Shown here one piece after another: positions 34,200-43,257 of a stretch of 64,000 nucleotides of DNA. How positions within the stretch are numbered: position 1 is the first letter of the stretch; each line of letters begins with the position of its first letter. The notes beneath the pieces were generated by a model that saw only the letters and a program-made list of their open reading frames with translations, was not told the origin of the DNA and made no database searches. Position numbers and translations under genes: made by a program. Source of the DNA: Streptomyces sp. NBC_00820 (lineage in GTDB: Bacteria > Actinomycetota > Actinomycetes > Streptomycetales > Streptomycetaceae); NCBI RefSeq assembly GCF_036347055.1, contig NZ_CP108882.1:7800001-7864000 (forward strand), given 5' to 3'.

Positions 34200-34640
34200 G
34201 AAGCGTTCTCGGAAGCGTCACGCTTCCGGGATGAGTTGTACGCGTGTCTGACCGGACGCGGCGATGAGCTGTTCGAGCTGACGGATGCGGTGCTCTGCGC
34301 GCCGGGCGCGGTGCACTCGGCAGTCGAGCCGACGCTCCTGCCCGAGCACCGGCGGGGGCACGGCGCGATGTACGACGGCCTCAACCTGGGGCGGACCGAC
34401 ACCGATCGCCTGCGGTCACTCCTGGCCGGAATTCCGCTTCGCCAGGCCAGAGACGTGGCCCGATCCAGCTGTCACCACCAGCACGGCCACCGCGAGTTAC
34501 GGCAAGGCCCTCACCCAGGCATGGGACCGGGTCCACCCGTAGCTGCCCCACCGGGCCGCCTGGCTGGACCACGAGGGCGAGCGTCCGCTGATCGGTCGAT
34601 CGATCGACGGACCGGACACCGACGCCCTGACGGCATGCCC
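34200..34640 (+). pseudogene. NF041680-type putative transposase relic, internally deleted
   Basis: The first part reads FRDELYACLTGRGDELFELT, DAVLCAPGAVHSAVEPTLLP, EHRRGHGAMYDGLNLGRTDT. The last part, in another frame, reads VTTSTATASYGKALTQAWDR, VHP, stop, LPHRAAWLDHEGERPLI. These are the N- and C-terminal blocks of the same transposase-like family; the middle is missing. A G9 tract precedes it. A relic with the same N-terminal block and related flanks lies at 50330-50570. Confidence 0.7.
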
Positions 34641-34710
34641 CTCACCACCATCAGAAGCATTCGCGCTGCGATCGGGGAACCGTGGCCGGCCGTCTTGCGT
34701 GATCACGGCA

Positions 34711-35640
34711 ATGGAGCCGAGGAAGCATGCCAGGCGCGTAATGGCTCACTTGGCGATTGTCTGGTTGGCCGGCTGCGCCCTGACGGGCTTGCAGGGGTGG
34801 GCGGTGCTCTTCGCTCTCTTCGTCGGCGGGGCACTGTCCCTCATTGCTGCTGTTGTCGGCGTGGTACTGCTGGCGGTCACGGTACTCGCGGGACTCGGGT
34901 CCGCTGCTCGCACCATGCTGCCGCTCGTGTACCGGCCGCGGGGGCTGTGGGCCTGGACAGCCGGCGTGTACGTGCTGGGTACGGCAGGCGCGTCCGGGAC
35001 TGCTGTGCTGAACTTCAAGGCCAATCACCTGGAGAGCATCCCTCTGCTCTACCTGGCCGGAGGGGCCTGTTACGCGCTGGCAGCCGCGCTCTTCCTTCCA
35101 AGCATTCGCATCAGGCTGACCGCTGTCGGCGCAGCGGCTGTTCTCGCTGTCAGCGGCGCGTATGTCACCTGGGTGGCCGTGCAGCCCCCCACTCTCGACG
35201 AATGGATCACCGCCAACGGTGTGGACCGCACCCTCCTGCGGGTCGGTGACCCACCGCCGGGCTACGCGCCGCACGTGCTGGGCGCGAGCGAGACCGGCTC
35301 CGGCACGGAATACGAGCGGCCCGACTCCGCATCACTGCACCTCGGCGTGACCCGCGAGCGACATGACAACCGTCGCGTCGACGCGCGCGGCTGCCCAGTT
35401 CCCTTCGGCGATCCGATCCACTGCACGGACGACGGTGGCGGCCGCCAACTGATCACCTACGAAGGCGACTACGAGCATCAGGAGATGCGCCTGCACCTGC
35501 GCAGCGACGGCCTGGTCTGCACCGTGACCGGATCGGGCTCTACCATCGACCTGCCCGCGGCCCGGCACATTCTGTCGACGCTCAGGCCGGCGACAGACAC
35601 CGAACTCGCCGGCCTGGTGGAGCTGCCGGTGAGGCGATGA
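34711..35640 (+). CDS. Membrane protein with extracytoplasmic C-terminal domain
   Basis: A 309-residue protein. Five hydrophobic segments occupy about residues 14-155 (starting MAHLAIVWLAGCALTGLQGW, then LSLIAAVVGVVLLAVTVLAG, and others). The remaining 150 residues (VQPPTLDEWITANGVDRTLL onward) are soluble, with two cysteines at CPVPFGDPIHC and one at GLVCTVTG. This suggests a sensor or surface domain outside the membrane. No family is recognised. ATG 34711 is chosen; 34699 is possible. Confidence 0.7.
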   Translation: MEPRKHARRVMAHLAIVWLAGCALTGLQGWAVLFALFVGGALSLIAAVVGVVLLAVTVLAGLGSAARTMLPLVYRPRGLWAWTAGVYVLGTAGASGTAVLNFKANHLESIPLLYLAGGACYALAAALFLPSIRIRLTAVGAAAVLAVSGAYVTWVAVQPPTLDEWITANGVDRTLLRVGDPPPGYAPHVLGASETGSGTEYERPDSASLHLGVTRERHDNRRVDARGCPVPFGDPIHCTDDGGGRQLITYEGDYEHQEMRLHLRSDGLVCTVTGSGSTIDLPAARHILSTLRPATDTELAGLVELPVRR

Positions 35641-35739
35641 GCGCCCCGGAAGCAGTGTCGGCGTGGGTATGGGCGGGGTCGCGGATTCCTCGCTGCCGCC
35701 CTGTCAGCGGGTGGCGAGGATGCCTTCCACCACGGCGCG

Positions 35740-36092
35740 GAGCCCATGCAGATACGTGTCCTGCGCCGTAAGAGGTGCCCAGCGGTCCGCGAGCTGCGCC
35801 ATTTCCCCCGGAGATCCCGGGACACCTCCCCATCGGCACTCCGGACCCGTCTTCGGCTACGTGCTGGAGGGCGAGATGCTCTTCGAAGTGGAAGGAGGGC
35901 CAGCGCGGGTAATCCGGGCAGGCGAGGCCTTCTGGGAGCCGGGAGGCGACCTGATCCACTACCAGGACTCCAACCAAGCCCCTCCGCTTCCTGGTCACTT
36001 TGGTCTGCCGGCCCGGCGAGCCCTTGCTGGAACTCGTCGACGCACGGGAATTGGAGGAGTGGAAGGACCGGCGCGCGCCGTGTGCCTCCTGA
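35740..36092 (+). pseudogene. Cupin-domain protein remnant
   Basis: The centre reads ISPGDPGTPPHRHSGPVFGY, VLEGEMLFEVEGGPARVIRA and GEAFWEPGGDLIHYQDSNQA, a clear cupin fold with its His-rich metal motif. The N-terminus is absent or in another frame. Near 35985 the frame shifts and continues KPLRFLVTLVCRPGEPLLEL, VDARELEEWKDRRAP to a stop at 36092, matching the family's C-terminal tail. Two frame breaks make it nonfunctional unless they are sequencing errors. Confidence 0.7.
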
Positions 36093-36186
36093 CGGACCCG
36101 GCGGAAAGACGGTGCCCCGCCGCGTGCGCGGCGGTTGTTTCCGGGTAGGCGACTCGTGGACCTGTTGTCGGGACGAAGGAGGAGTG

Positions 36187-36642
36187 ATGGCGGCCGATTC
36201 GTCCATGAGGGCAGTGGGGTGGGCGCGTTCTCTGCCGATCAGCAGCGGGGTGAAGGCGGCCAGGGACTGGACGCGTGAGCACCTGAACACTCTGGGATGG
36301 GACCGGACCGCTCCGGAGACGGTGGACGCGGTCCTGCTCACCGTCTCGGAGCTGGTCACCAACGCCCATGTCCACGCCCGCAGCGCCGCACAGTTGGTCC
36401 TGGCCTGGGACAGTGAATGTCTGCACGTGACCGTGCACGACTCGTCGCCCGCTCTGCCCGAGCAGCGGCAGCCCTCCGACGAGGCACCCGGCGGCCGGGG
36501 GATGCTGCTGGTGGACGCGCTCGCCGACACCTGGCAGGCCCACCCGTGTCCGAACGGCAAGGACATCACTGCCTGCTTCCGGCCGTCGTCCGAAGGCGTT
36601 CAGCTGGCCGCCAGGGCTGCGCCCAGCAGCGTGTGCTCGTAG
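36187..36642 (+). CDS. HATPase (RsbW/SpoIIAB-like) anti-sigma-type protein
   Basis: A 151-residue GHKL-fold ATPase of the RsbW-like group that bind and phosphorylate anti-sigma-factor antagonists. The N box is VDAVLLTVSELVTNAHVHAR and the G1 box is GGRGMLLVDALADTWQ. ATG 36187 follows GAAGGAGGA. Proteins of this group are very common in Streptomyces, usually cytosolic and linked to sigma-factor or signalling control. The expected C-terminus is near FRPS; the final 14 or so residues run through an antisense ArsR relic, so the tail is probably not native. Confidence 0.82.
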   Translation: MAADSSMRAVGWARSLPISSGVKAARDWTREHLNTLGWDRTAPETVDAVLLTVSELVTNAHVHARSAAQLVLAWDSECLHVTVHDSSPALPEQRQPSDEAPGGRGMLLVDALADTWQAHPCPNGKDITACFRPSSEGVQLAARAAPSSVCS

Positions 36643-36707
36643 CGGACGGCCCGTCCGGCGCGAGTGTGGGGGACCAGACCGGCATCGCGCAGCACCGTGA
36701 GCGGGTC
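36600..36707 (-). pseudogene. ArsR C-terminal fragment
   Basis: About 35 codons read DPLTVLRDAGLVPHTRAGRA, VRYEHTLLGAALAAS to a stop at 36600, matching the wing and last strand of a small ArsR regulator. The preceding helices are absent. It overlaps the end of the convergent HATPase gene by 43 bp. Confidence 0.6.
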
Positions 36708-36904
36708 GCGGTCTGAGCAGCGATCTCCAGTTCGCCCTCCCCGAGGAATGCCTCGGCCTGGTAGGCGAGGAACACCGCGTGGGTCTTGGAACGGGTGGCC
36801 GGGAGGAGGTGGATGCCCTCGTTCATGAGGCGATCGGCTTGGCGTCTTTGGCCGAGGTCGGCGCGGCACCGGCCGCTGTCGGCGGCGAGGTCGGCATGTG
36901 ACAT
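36708..36904 (-). pseudogene. TPR-regulator C-terminal fragment
   Basis: In a different frame from its neighbours, about 60 codons read LGQRRQADRLMNEGIHLLPA, TRSKTHAVFLAYQAEAFLGE and GELEIAAQTATRS. This is typical of TPR-containing Streptomyces XRE-type regulators. Both ends are cut off; it continues directly into the ArsR fragment. Confidence 0.6.
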
Positions 36905-37460
36905 CGGCAGCCTTCAGCGCGCGGCGGCACGGTCCGTGCTTGTCGAGCACTGCGAGTCCCGGCACCGCCCGGCCGGCCGCGGCGACGAGCGCGTGGCAGG
37001 CGGTGACCAGGTCCAGGAACTCCACCGTCCGGTCGATATTCCGGACCGCCGGTGCGACCGGACTGGTGTCCTCAAACTGGTCGCGGGCTTGCCGACCGCG
37101 TTCAGCCTGGGCATGGGTGACCTGGAAGCGGGCGATGTCATCGCTCATCGCCTTGAACGCGACGTCCGGCCTGCGCAGCAAGTTCGTGGCAGCAGAGGTT
37201 GCCACCTGCTTGTCGCGGGTGAATTCATCCACCACCCGGGCCTTGTCCACCATGGTCGCCTTGGTCGTCACCTCGGGCCGTTTCAGGAAGTCGCTGGTCA
37301 CCGCCGCAGCGACCTGGTCGTCCTGGGCCACGGTGTGGATCGCGGTGATCTTCTCCTTCGGTGTCAGCAGTGTCTCGACGCGGTTGCCGACTCGCCGGCG
37401 GGCATCGTCCGGTGTCCACCGGGCTTTGCCGTCGGGCGGCGCGACACCAACCCGAGAGAT
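36905..37460 (-). pseudogene. DUF6192-like C-terminal fragment
   Basis: A continuous frame reads PPDGKARWTPDDARRRVG, LTPKEKITAIHTVAQDDQVA, RRPDVAFKAMSDDIARFQVT, SPVAPAVRNIDRTVEFLDLV, TACHALVAAAGRAVPGLAVL. I recognise this as the C-terminal half of DUF6192, a family of unknown function. The N-terminal half is missing: the 5' side is joined to the ArsR gene at 37466 and the 3' side to the TPR fragment. Confidence 0.65.
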
Positions 37461-37465
37461 CGCGG

Positions 37466-38452
37466 TTACTGCTCCTGTCCGGGGTGGAGGAGGCGTTCGG
37501 CGTGCGGGGTGCGGCGGTAGTAGACGCGGTGGCCGTGGCGGGTTCGTGTGAGGAGGCCGGCGCGGTGGAGGCGGGTGAGGTGGTAGGAGACGGTTGACGG
37601 GTCCAGGCGGTGGCGTTCGGCGAGTTCGGCTGTGGTGAGGGGTTGGTTCAGGGTGAGCAGCAGGGCGTGCCGGGTTGCCCCCAGGACATCGGCGGCCGGG
37701 TGGTTGTCCGGTGTGGTGTGGCGGGCAGCGGGGGTGCGGGGGATCGGATAGCACAGCACCGTCTCGTGATGGAACAGTGGGTCGAGGCCTGGCGTCAGGT
37801 GGCTGGCGGTGACGGTGGGGATCATGATGACCGTCGGCGCGTGGGGGACCGTGGCGCGGAATGGGCTGCGGATGGTCAGTGTGGTGTCGTGCCAGCTGAT
37901 GTCCGGGTGGAGGGAGTTCAGGACCGCCCCTGTCCCCAGCCGGGCCATGAGCTGGGAGCGTGCGTTGATTTCGGCCTCGAGGCGGCTGCGGATGGCCGGC
38001 CAGCGCGGTGCGAGCGTGCGGTGCCACAAGGCATGCAGTTCCTGAGCGGCCTTTTCGGCGAATGCGGTTTCCCCTCGCTCAAGTTGGCCGCGGATCGACG
38101 CGGACAGTTCGGTGCCGGGAAAGCCCTGTCCGGTGATGCCTGTGGTGAACACGGTGATCTCCTGGACCAGCCGGTCCGGCGCAAGGGTGGCTATCTGATG
38201 GAGTTCGTCATCAAGGGTGGGAGCGAACTGCGTGGGTGTGGGGTTGATGAAGTCCGGCAGCCATGTGTCCCCCTGGAGGAATCCTGCGAGCAGGGGCATC
38301 TGCTTGTCGTCCAGTAGCCGATGCACGCCATACCGTTTCGTGCCGCGGGACGATCTGATCACGGTGGACAGGACGCCGAACAGCTCGACCATCGGTGACA
38401 TGGCGAACCGGGTCCTGGCCAGCTCGGCGGGGTCCAGCGACAGACGCAGCAT
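37466..38452 (-). CDS. ArsR-type regulator with DUF5937-like domain (paralogue of 61-1041)
   Basis: A 328-residue protein beginning LRLSLDPAELARTRFAMSPM, followed by a long sensor domain and ending in a winged helix (LLLTLNQPLTTAELAERHRL, YHLTRLHRAGLLTRTRHGHR). The match to the regulator at 61-1041 is clear, including the start pattern and the winged-helix location. Metal-binding cysteines are absent. ATG 38452 is chosen because the upstream frame is not conserved. A palindrome upstream at 38499-38516 is a likely operator. The gene is flanked downstream by a mosaic of broken genes, so its native partner may be lost. Confidence 0.82.
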   Translation of the reverse strand: MLRLSLDPAELARTRFAMSPMVELFGVLSTVIRSSRGTKRYGVHRLLDDKQMPLLAGFLQGDTWLPDFINPTPTQFAPTLDDELHQIATLAPDRLVQEITVFTTGITGQGFPGTELSASIRGQLERGETAFAEKAAQELHALWHRTLAPRWPAIRSRLEAEINARSQLMARLGTGAVLNSLHPDISWHDTTLTIRSPFRATVPHAPTVIMIPTVTASHLTPGLDPLFHHETVLCYPIPRTPAARHTTPDNHPAADVLGATRHALLLTLNQPLTTAELAERHRLDPSTVSYHLTRLHRAGLLTRTRHGHRVYYRRTPHAERLLHPGQEQ

Positions 38453-38498
38453 GTTGCCCCCCGGGCAAGGCAGGCGGGCTCTGGCCTGCCAGCCAAAC

Positions 38499-38516
38499 AT
38501 TGGAGTCTGATCCAAT
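38499..38516. promoter_or_regulatory. Candidate operator of the second ArsR-type gene
   Basis: The 18-bp palindrome ATTGGA-GTCTGA-TCCAAT has perfect 6-bp arms and lies 47 bp upstream of the start at 38452. The parallel palindrome before the first ArsR gene supports the idea of autoregulation. Confidence 0.5.
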
Positions 38517-38814
38517 CAATGGCGTTCTCAGTCAACGTCGGCGTCTACTTGTGGCCGCACGGAAGTTTGGTACTCGCATCCACCCCATAGCCGCTAACCG
38601 GTGGGCAAGAGAGGTACTGCTCCGGCTACGGTCCGGGAAAGGAATCCTCGTTGAGGAATCAGCGGAGTCAACGGGTGGACGGCACTAAAACCGTACGACC
38701 CGAGGTGCAGCGGTCGGTCTGATGGTTGCTCTCGCGCCCTGTCGCTTCTGCGGGGCGCTCGCCCGGAGAAATCCACAATTCGGCCAATTCTGGCTGTCAA
38801 GGAGGTCCTTGATC

Positions 38815-39198
38815 ATGCGTATCGGAAAACACACGGTCACCCTCGCGGCAAGCGGCGCGCTGCTCGCCGCCACGATGGGCTTCGCAGCCGCATCGCCCGC
38901 CCAGGCGGCGTCCTGCGACATCCCCCCGGCGGGCAGCATGTGCGTGCATATCCACAACACGGATGCTGACTCGTGGTACTGGCTCGGCCCGTGGAGCGCC
39001 TGCACGATCCACAACATCCCCGGGTACGACCAGGTCACCTGGATCAACAACAACCAGGTCGGTGGAGTCCGGACGACCTTCTACTACGAACCCGACGGCA
39101 CGAACGCCATTGGCAGCGTCGCCCAGGACTACTCCGGACGCCCGCCCGGCTACGTCAGCAGCGACCTCTCCTGGGCCCGGTCCATCCGCGTCTGCTGA
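38815..39198 (+). CDS. Small secreted protein with disulfide potential
   Basis: A 127-residue protein with a Sec signal peptide (MRIGKHTVTLAASGALLAAT, cleavage after SPAQA). The mature part is about 95 residues with four cysteines at CDIPPAGSMC, WSACTIHN and the C-terminal RVC, and aromatic patches WYWLGPWS, TFYYEPDG, SGRPPGYV. This resembles secreted inhibitor-like proteins of the peptidase-inhibitor I36 type, but the match is weak. AAGGAGG precedes the ATG. A hairpin terminator follows at 39207. Confidence 0.72.
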   Translation: MRIGKHTVTLAASGALLAATMGFAAASPAQAASCDIPPAGSMCVHIHNTDADSWYWLGPWSACTIHNIPGYDQVTWINNNQVGGVRTTFYYEPDGTNAIGSVAQDYSGRPPGYVSSDLSWARSIRVC

Positions 39199-39206
39199 CC
39201 CGACCC

Positions 39207-39244
39207 CCGCAGGGCCGCCCAGCGAACTCCGCGCGGCCCTGCGG
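39207..39244 (+). terminator. Hairpin terminator after secreted-protein gene
   Basis: A perfect 12-bp stem, CCGCAGGGCCGC with GCGGCCCTGCGG, surrounds a 14-nt loop nine bases after the stop codon. No U-tract follows, as is usual in high-GC actinobacteria. Confidence 0.8.
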
Positions 39245-39252
39245 AAGGTCCC

Positions 39253-39906
39253 GTGCGGCCGCCGCGGCCGCCGTCCCTGTCGCAGGAGCGGCTCGGCCGC
39301 CCGGAGGCCGGGCCTGGGCACGTGGTGTCCGAGCTCGTGCCGAGCGGGTACGAGGTATACGTGCGGATCTTTCACCGCTTCGAGGCTACGGACGGGTCGG
39401 GCCGTAGCCGCACGTGGCAGGCGAGGGCCAAGGACTCGGCCGTCCCGTTCCACGCCGAGCTGTCCCACCGGTGGCTGCGGGACGAAGACCGCAGTACGGG
39501 ACGCTCGCTGTGGCAGGCCGAGGACGGGGCTCTCGACGACAGCAGTCGGCGGGCACTGACTCGCGTGCTTGCCGGGGTGTCCGGTGACCAGGCCGTCTAC
39601 TTCGCCTACGATCTCGCGGCCCTGCTCTGGGGCGAGGACGAACCGCTCATTCGTCGCGCTTCTCTGTCCGACCTGGAGCCCGTGAGGGAAGCGGTGAGGG
39701 ACGTGGTGGGGGACAGCGGCCCGGAGTTCTGGTGGCCGCAGGATCGCAGCTGGGCGGTCACCACCGACTTTGACCTTCTGTCGACCTACGTCGGCTGCTC
39801 GACGGAGACCGCTGAACTACTCCTGGGTGACGATGAGCTCGAAACCCTGCCGGTCACCCCTCAGACCCGCGTCGACTGGCAAACCCACCCGCCGCAACGC
39901 CCGTGA
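39253..39906 (+). CDS. Hypothetical protein (217 aa)
   Basis: An unrecognised soluble protein. Visible sections are YEVYVRIFHRFEATDGSGRS, FHAELSHRWLRDED, DQAVYFAYDLAALLWGEDEP, FWWPQDRSWAVTTDFDLLST and YVGCSTETAELLLGDDELE. The composition is acidic and the final residues TRVDWQTHPPQRP look like a conserved tail. It is the type of Streptomyces protein often annotated as hypothetical. It starts at GTG 39253, immediately after the terminator. Confidence 0.65.
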   Translation: MRPPRPPSLSQERLGRPEAGPGHVVSELVPSGYEVYVRIFHRFEATDGSGRSRTWQARAKDSAVPFHAELSHRWLRDEDRSTGRSLWQAEDGALDDSSRRALTRVLAGVSGDQAVYFAYDLAALLWGEDEPLIRRASLSDLEPVREAVRDVVGDSGPEFWWPQDRSWAVTTDFDLLSTYVGCSTETAELLLGDDELETLPVTPQTRVDWQTHPPQRP

Positions 39907-39922
39907 CCACGCCGATCAAGAT

Positions 39923-40090
39923 TCAGTGAGGTTGCGCAGCCTTCGAGGTGGCAGGGCAGTTGCGCTCTGATGTGGCCAGTGGTCGTCCGCCCCAGCGGAT
40001 GCCCTTCGCGCTGCGGATGCGCCAGTTCTTGTCGGCAGGCAGATTGCCCAGGATCACGTGGATCGGGGCGCCATCCGAACTCGGCCGCGC
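39923..40090 (-). pseudogene. IS630-family transposase fragment with internal deletion
   Basis: The frame reads PIHVILGNLPADKNWRIR then SAKGIRWGGRPLATSERN. In intact IS630 transposases PIHVVLDN-like and RIRSEKGIRWGGRPL-like motifs are about 60 residues apart; here they are fused at a shared RIR. A separate IS630 N-terminal piece lies at 62341-62412. Confidence 0.7.
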
Positions 40091-40273
40091 CGGGCGAGAA
40101 CTCAGGCCCGGCGTGCTGGCGTGCCGGCGTTCCTCGCGGCCGCCTGCTCGGCCTCCGACGACGAGATCAGCAACCAACCCGGCCCGGAGGCTCGGCGATC
40201 GGCGACGGCCCGTCCACGACCACGCCGTGTACGCCGAACCCGACGAGTGCGCCTGCGCCAGCACCCTGATGGG

Positions 40274-41296
40274 TCAGCAACCGCGTTTGTAGATGGCCCG
40301 CAGCCATGGTTCCTGGACGGCGGACATCCGTGCCAGCGTGTGCCGGAACGCACCGACGGACGGCTGGAACGGCATTCGCGGGTGCGGCGGCAGTGGATCG
40401 TCCCGCTCCACGCCCGCCGGCAGGCCGCCGCCCGCCGGCAGCCGGGTCCGGTGGGGTGGGAAGGCCAGTTCGGCCCAGAGCGCGGCCTCGACGGGCACGG
40501 CCACCGCGCCGCCTCTCGGCTGCCACACCTCTCCGGACTGCGGGTGGACTGGCACCAGCAGCAGCTCGGCGGCCGGCTCGCCGAGTCCTGGCCCCGCCAA
40601 ACCCAGCCGCTTCACGTCCTTTCCGGAGGGCAGCAGTGCGGCGAGTGCCCGTCCGAGGAGCTCGGCGACGGGACCGGATACTGCCTCGACCGGCCCGCCC
40701 TCGGCGGCCACCACCACGTGGGCGAGGGAAACGCCCGCCGGAATGTCCCGGTACTCGCTCAGTCCGTGCCACAGCGCGCCTTCGGCAGACAGGTCTGCCC
40801 AGTCCATGAGAGGCCGCTCCGGTGGGCCGGGCAGCCGTACGACCGCCTGCGGAAGCAGCCGGACCGCCTGCCACTGCCCGCAGTCGTCGATCCGTGATCC
40901 GACCGGTAGTCCGCAACCCAGGCAGGCGAGGTTCGGTCCGCCGCTCCCGTCGGTTCCCCTGCAATAGCCTTCGGTCCGCTCCGGGACCAGCCCGGTGCCG
41001 CGCATGTCCCCAGGCGCGAGCAGGACGCTGTCCGGCGCCCCCTCCGACAGCGCACCGACGGGCACGAAGAACCCCCGTGCCGCTGCCTCCTGCGCCCCGA
41101 CCTCCTCCCACAGCAGCCAAGGCGGCCCGTACGGCTCGGGGTCGACGGCGTAGGTCCCTGCCTCCAGGAGCGGCGGGTGAAGCGTCTCCCAGTAGGTGTC
41201 GCTCAGGTGGATCGGCAGTGCCACCTTCGACACCGCCGCCGTCAGTACCGCACCGCAGCCGGCACACCCGAACACCGCCAAGCCGTCCCCTCCCAC
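40274..41296 (-). CDS. Hypothetical protein with two CxxC motifs
   Basis: A 340-residue soluble protein with paired-cysteine motifs CAGC near residue 11 and CLGC near residue 125, plus a lone Cys near CGQW. They may bind one metal or be independent knuckles. Other segments are HLSDTYWETLHPPLLEAGTY, PPWLLWEEVGAQE, PSVGAFRHTLARMSAVQEPW. I recognise the layout as a Streptomyces protein family of unknown function. The ATG at 41296 gives the first CxxC at the right place. It is alone on its strand. Confidence 0.68.
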   Translation of the reverse strand: MGGDGLAVFGCAGCGAVLTAAVSKVALPIHLSDTYWETLHPPLLEAGTYAVDPEPYGPPWLLWEEVGAQEAAARGFFVPVGALSEGAPDSVLLAPGDMRGTGLVPERTEGYCRGTDGSGGPNLACLGCGLPVGSRIDDCGQWQAVRLLPQAVVRLPGPPERPLMDWADLSAEGALWHGLSEYRDIPAGVSLAHVVVAAEGGPVEAVSGPVAELLGRALAALLPSGKDVKRLGLAGPGLGEPAAELLLVPVHPQSGEVWQPRGGAVAVPVEAALWAELAFPPHRTRLPAGGGLPAGVERDDPLPPHPRMPFQPSVGAFRHTLARMSAVQEPWLRAIYKRGC

Positions 41297-41422
41297 CGTT
41301 GAAGTTTTTGCATCCCAGCAGGCCGGCGACCAGGAGGCAACGGTTTTTCAGGGTGCCTGCTCACCCTGGCGCGTGGTGTGTCTTCGGCGGTGCGGAGGCG
41401 CTGACGCGGGCATGACTGCCGG

Positions 41423-41462
41423 ACGGCTGACGGCTGACGGCTGACGGCTGACGGCTGACGGC
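41423..41462. repeat. 7-bp ACGGCTG tandem repeat
   Basis: Five exact ACGGCTG copies plus a partial one occupy 40 bp, followed by related ACGGGTGTC units. It lies in the gap upstream of the cold-shock gene. Confidence 0.9.
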
Positions 41463-41672
41463 GGACAGCTGACGGGTGTCGGCTGACGGGTGTCGGGTGT
41501 GATGGCCGGCCTGCTCCCAGGCGCCGTGGAACAGTGCGTACGCGTGCCGGTCGGGAGAGACGCCGGAGGGTCGGCCGTCCGCGCGCCTTCTTCCACGCCG
41601 TGTGGTGCTCAGGAAAGATGAGCGCACGGCCGGCGCGTTCATGCGTCCGGCCCCGGAACGGAAAGGCCTGGC

Positions 41673-41876
41673 ATGGCTCAGGGAACAGTGAAGTGGTTCA
41701 ACGCGGAGAAGGGGTTCGGCTTCATCGCGCCGGACGACGGTACCCCGGACGTGTTCGTTCACTTCTCGGCGATCGACTCCTCCGGCTACCGGTCGTTGGA
41801 AGAGAACCAGCGGGTGGAATACACCTCCGCACAGGGCCCCAAGGGCCCGCAGGCCGAACAGGTGCGTCTGCTCTGA
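41673..41876 (+). CDS. Cold-shock protein (CspA family)
   Basis: A 67-residue single cold-shock domain: [18 protein letters not shown] includes RNP1 (KGFGFI), and VFVHFSAI is RNP2. The protein binds single-stranded RNA/DNA and acts as an RNA chaperone in the cytoplasm. The length is that of the full family. Streptomyces carry many paralogues, and their control by temperature cannot be judged here. ATG 41673 follows GGAAAGG. Confidence 0.95.
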   Translation: MAQGTVKWFNAEKGFGFIAPDDGTPDVFVHFSAIDSSGYRSLEENQRVEYTSAQGPKGPQAEQVRLL

Positions 41877-42228
41877 CTCCGCCCCGCGGCTGAGCGCTGC
41901 CGAGCCCCGTCGTCGTACGGGACGAGCGGATCCGCCCTTGCCGTCCATCCAGGCCTGGCCCGCGGGTTGGGCAACGGCCTGTTCGGGGGTGGAAGCGGGC
42001 GCGGGTGGCGATGACGCGCGGCCGTCGGCCGACGTCCGCCGACAGCCGGCTGCGCGTCCGCAGGCCGCCCCGTGCCCCCTGACGCTACTGCTGCCATGCG
42101 GTGTGACGGTGCGAGGCGCCTTGGCGCCGCGCCTCGCGCTCGAGCGCCCACTCCCGCACCAGGTGCCTGGTGCGGGTCGTAGGCTGTGACGACCGGCGCC
42201 CTTGCCGTGATCCGGCCTTCCCTGGAGG
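41877..42228. other. Non-coding stretch between cold-shock and esterase genes
   Basis: About 350 bp with no supported gene. It holds several short palindromes (for example GCCTGGTGC repeats near 42163-42178) but nothing I can assign. Confidence 0.5.
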
Positions 42229-43257
42229 TCAAGGCCGATCGGCGATGCGGTGCGCCAACCAGGCAAGAGCGGGCGGCATCCGGTACTCGACGGCGTGGTG
42301 GCCCCCCTCGAACAGCTCGAAGTGCACGATGTCGTCGGCCACTCCGACTTCGCTGAGCGCATCGCGGAAGGCCAGTGCGCCCAGGTCGAGGAACCACTCG
42401 TCGCGGGTGCCGGCGTCGATCCAGATGCCCCGCTGGGAGCGGAGGGCGTCTGCGTGCGTGGTGGCCATCCGTACCGGATCCCAGGCCAGCCAGCGCTGCC
42501 ACTCGTCCTCACGCAGGGCCCCGGTGCGGGGGTCGAAGGGAAGGGTGGGGGAGCCGTCGGGGCCTGGGGAGAAGCAGGCGGAGACGCCGAGGATCTCCAG
42601 GAGGTTCAGGTCCTCCTCCTTGGTGAAGGCGACCCGCGAGCGGAAATCGTCCCACCAGCGGAAGATGTCGCCGCCGTAGGGCCGCAGTTGGCGGGCCGCG
42701 GTGAGGAAGTGCGGGTGGTACTGGGCCTCGGACAGTGAGTCACCGGAGTGGGTGGCGAAAGCGCCGAACAGATCCGGGCGGAGCATCGAGGTGACCGCTG
42801 CGCCGAGTCCGCCGCTGGACTTGCCCGCGATGGCTCGGTGCTCGCGCGCGGGGAGCGTGCGGTAGCGGGCGTCGACGTACGGCACGACCTCCTCGCACAG
42901 GTAGGAGTGGTAGCGGCCGGTGCCGGGTGAGTCGATGTACTGGCTGCCGCCGTAGGTGGCCCAGGCGTCCACGAATACCAGCAGCATCCCGGGCGCCTGC
43001 CCGCGGGCGAAGATCTCGTCGGCGAGCTCGGGGACGGGCTTGCGAAAGGCCGTGCGGTTGCGCCAGACCGGGAGCGTTCCCGTGTAGCCGAGCAGCAGAT
43101 AGGTGACGGGGTAGCGGCGTTCTGGCGCATCGTCGTAACCGGGCGGGGTGTAGACCCACAGCGGTCGTTGCGACGGGTCGTTGAGGGGATTGCCGCGGAG
43201 CAGCGCGCTGTCGATGACGTGTTCGTCGATGCGGCCGGCGAGCGTGAAGGTCGACAT
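42229..43257 (-). CDS. Esterase-D/enterochelin-esterase-like hydrolase (PF00756-like)
   Basis: A 342-residue alpha/beta hydrolase. WVYTPPGYDDAPERRYPVTY opens the fold, MLLVFVDAWATYGGSQYIDS contains the oxyanion region, and AREHRAIAGKSSGGLGAAVT is the nucleophile elbow (GKSSGG). Asp in WIDAGTRDEWFLD and His in FELFEGGHHAVEYRMP complete a likely triad. Relatives hydrolyse siderophore or mycolyl esters. No signal peptide is visible at ATG 43257. It is divergent from a MarR gene over 66 bp, so that protein probably regulates it. Confidence 0.85.
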   Translation of the reverse strand: MSTFTLAGRIDEHVIDSALLRGNPLNDPSQRPLWVYTPPGYDDAPERRYPVTYLLLGYTGTLPVWRNRTAFRKPVPELADEIFARGQAPGMLLVFVDAWATYGGSQYIDSPGTGRYHSYLCEEVVPYVDARYRTLPAREHRAIAGKSSGGLGAAVTSMLRPDLFGAFATHSGDSLSEAQYHPHFLTAARQLRPYGGDIFRWWDDFRSRVAFTKEEDLNLLEILGVSACFSPGPDGSPTLPFDPRTGALREDEWQRWLAWDPVRMATTHADALRSQRGIWIDAGTRDEWFLDLGALAFRDALSEVGVADDIVHFELFEGGHHAVEYRMPPALAWLAHRIADRP

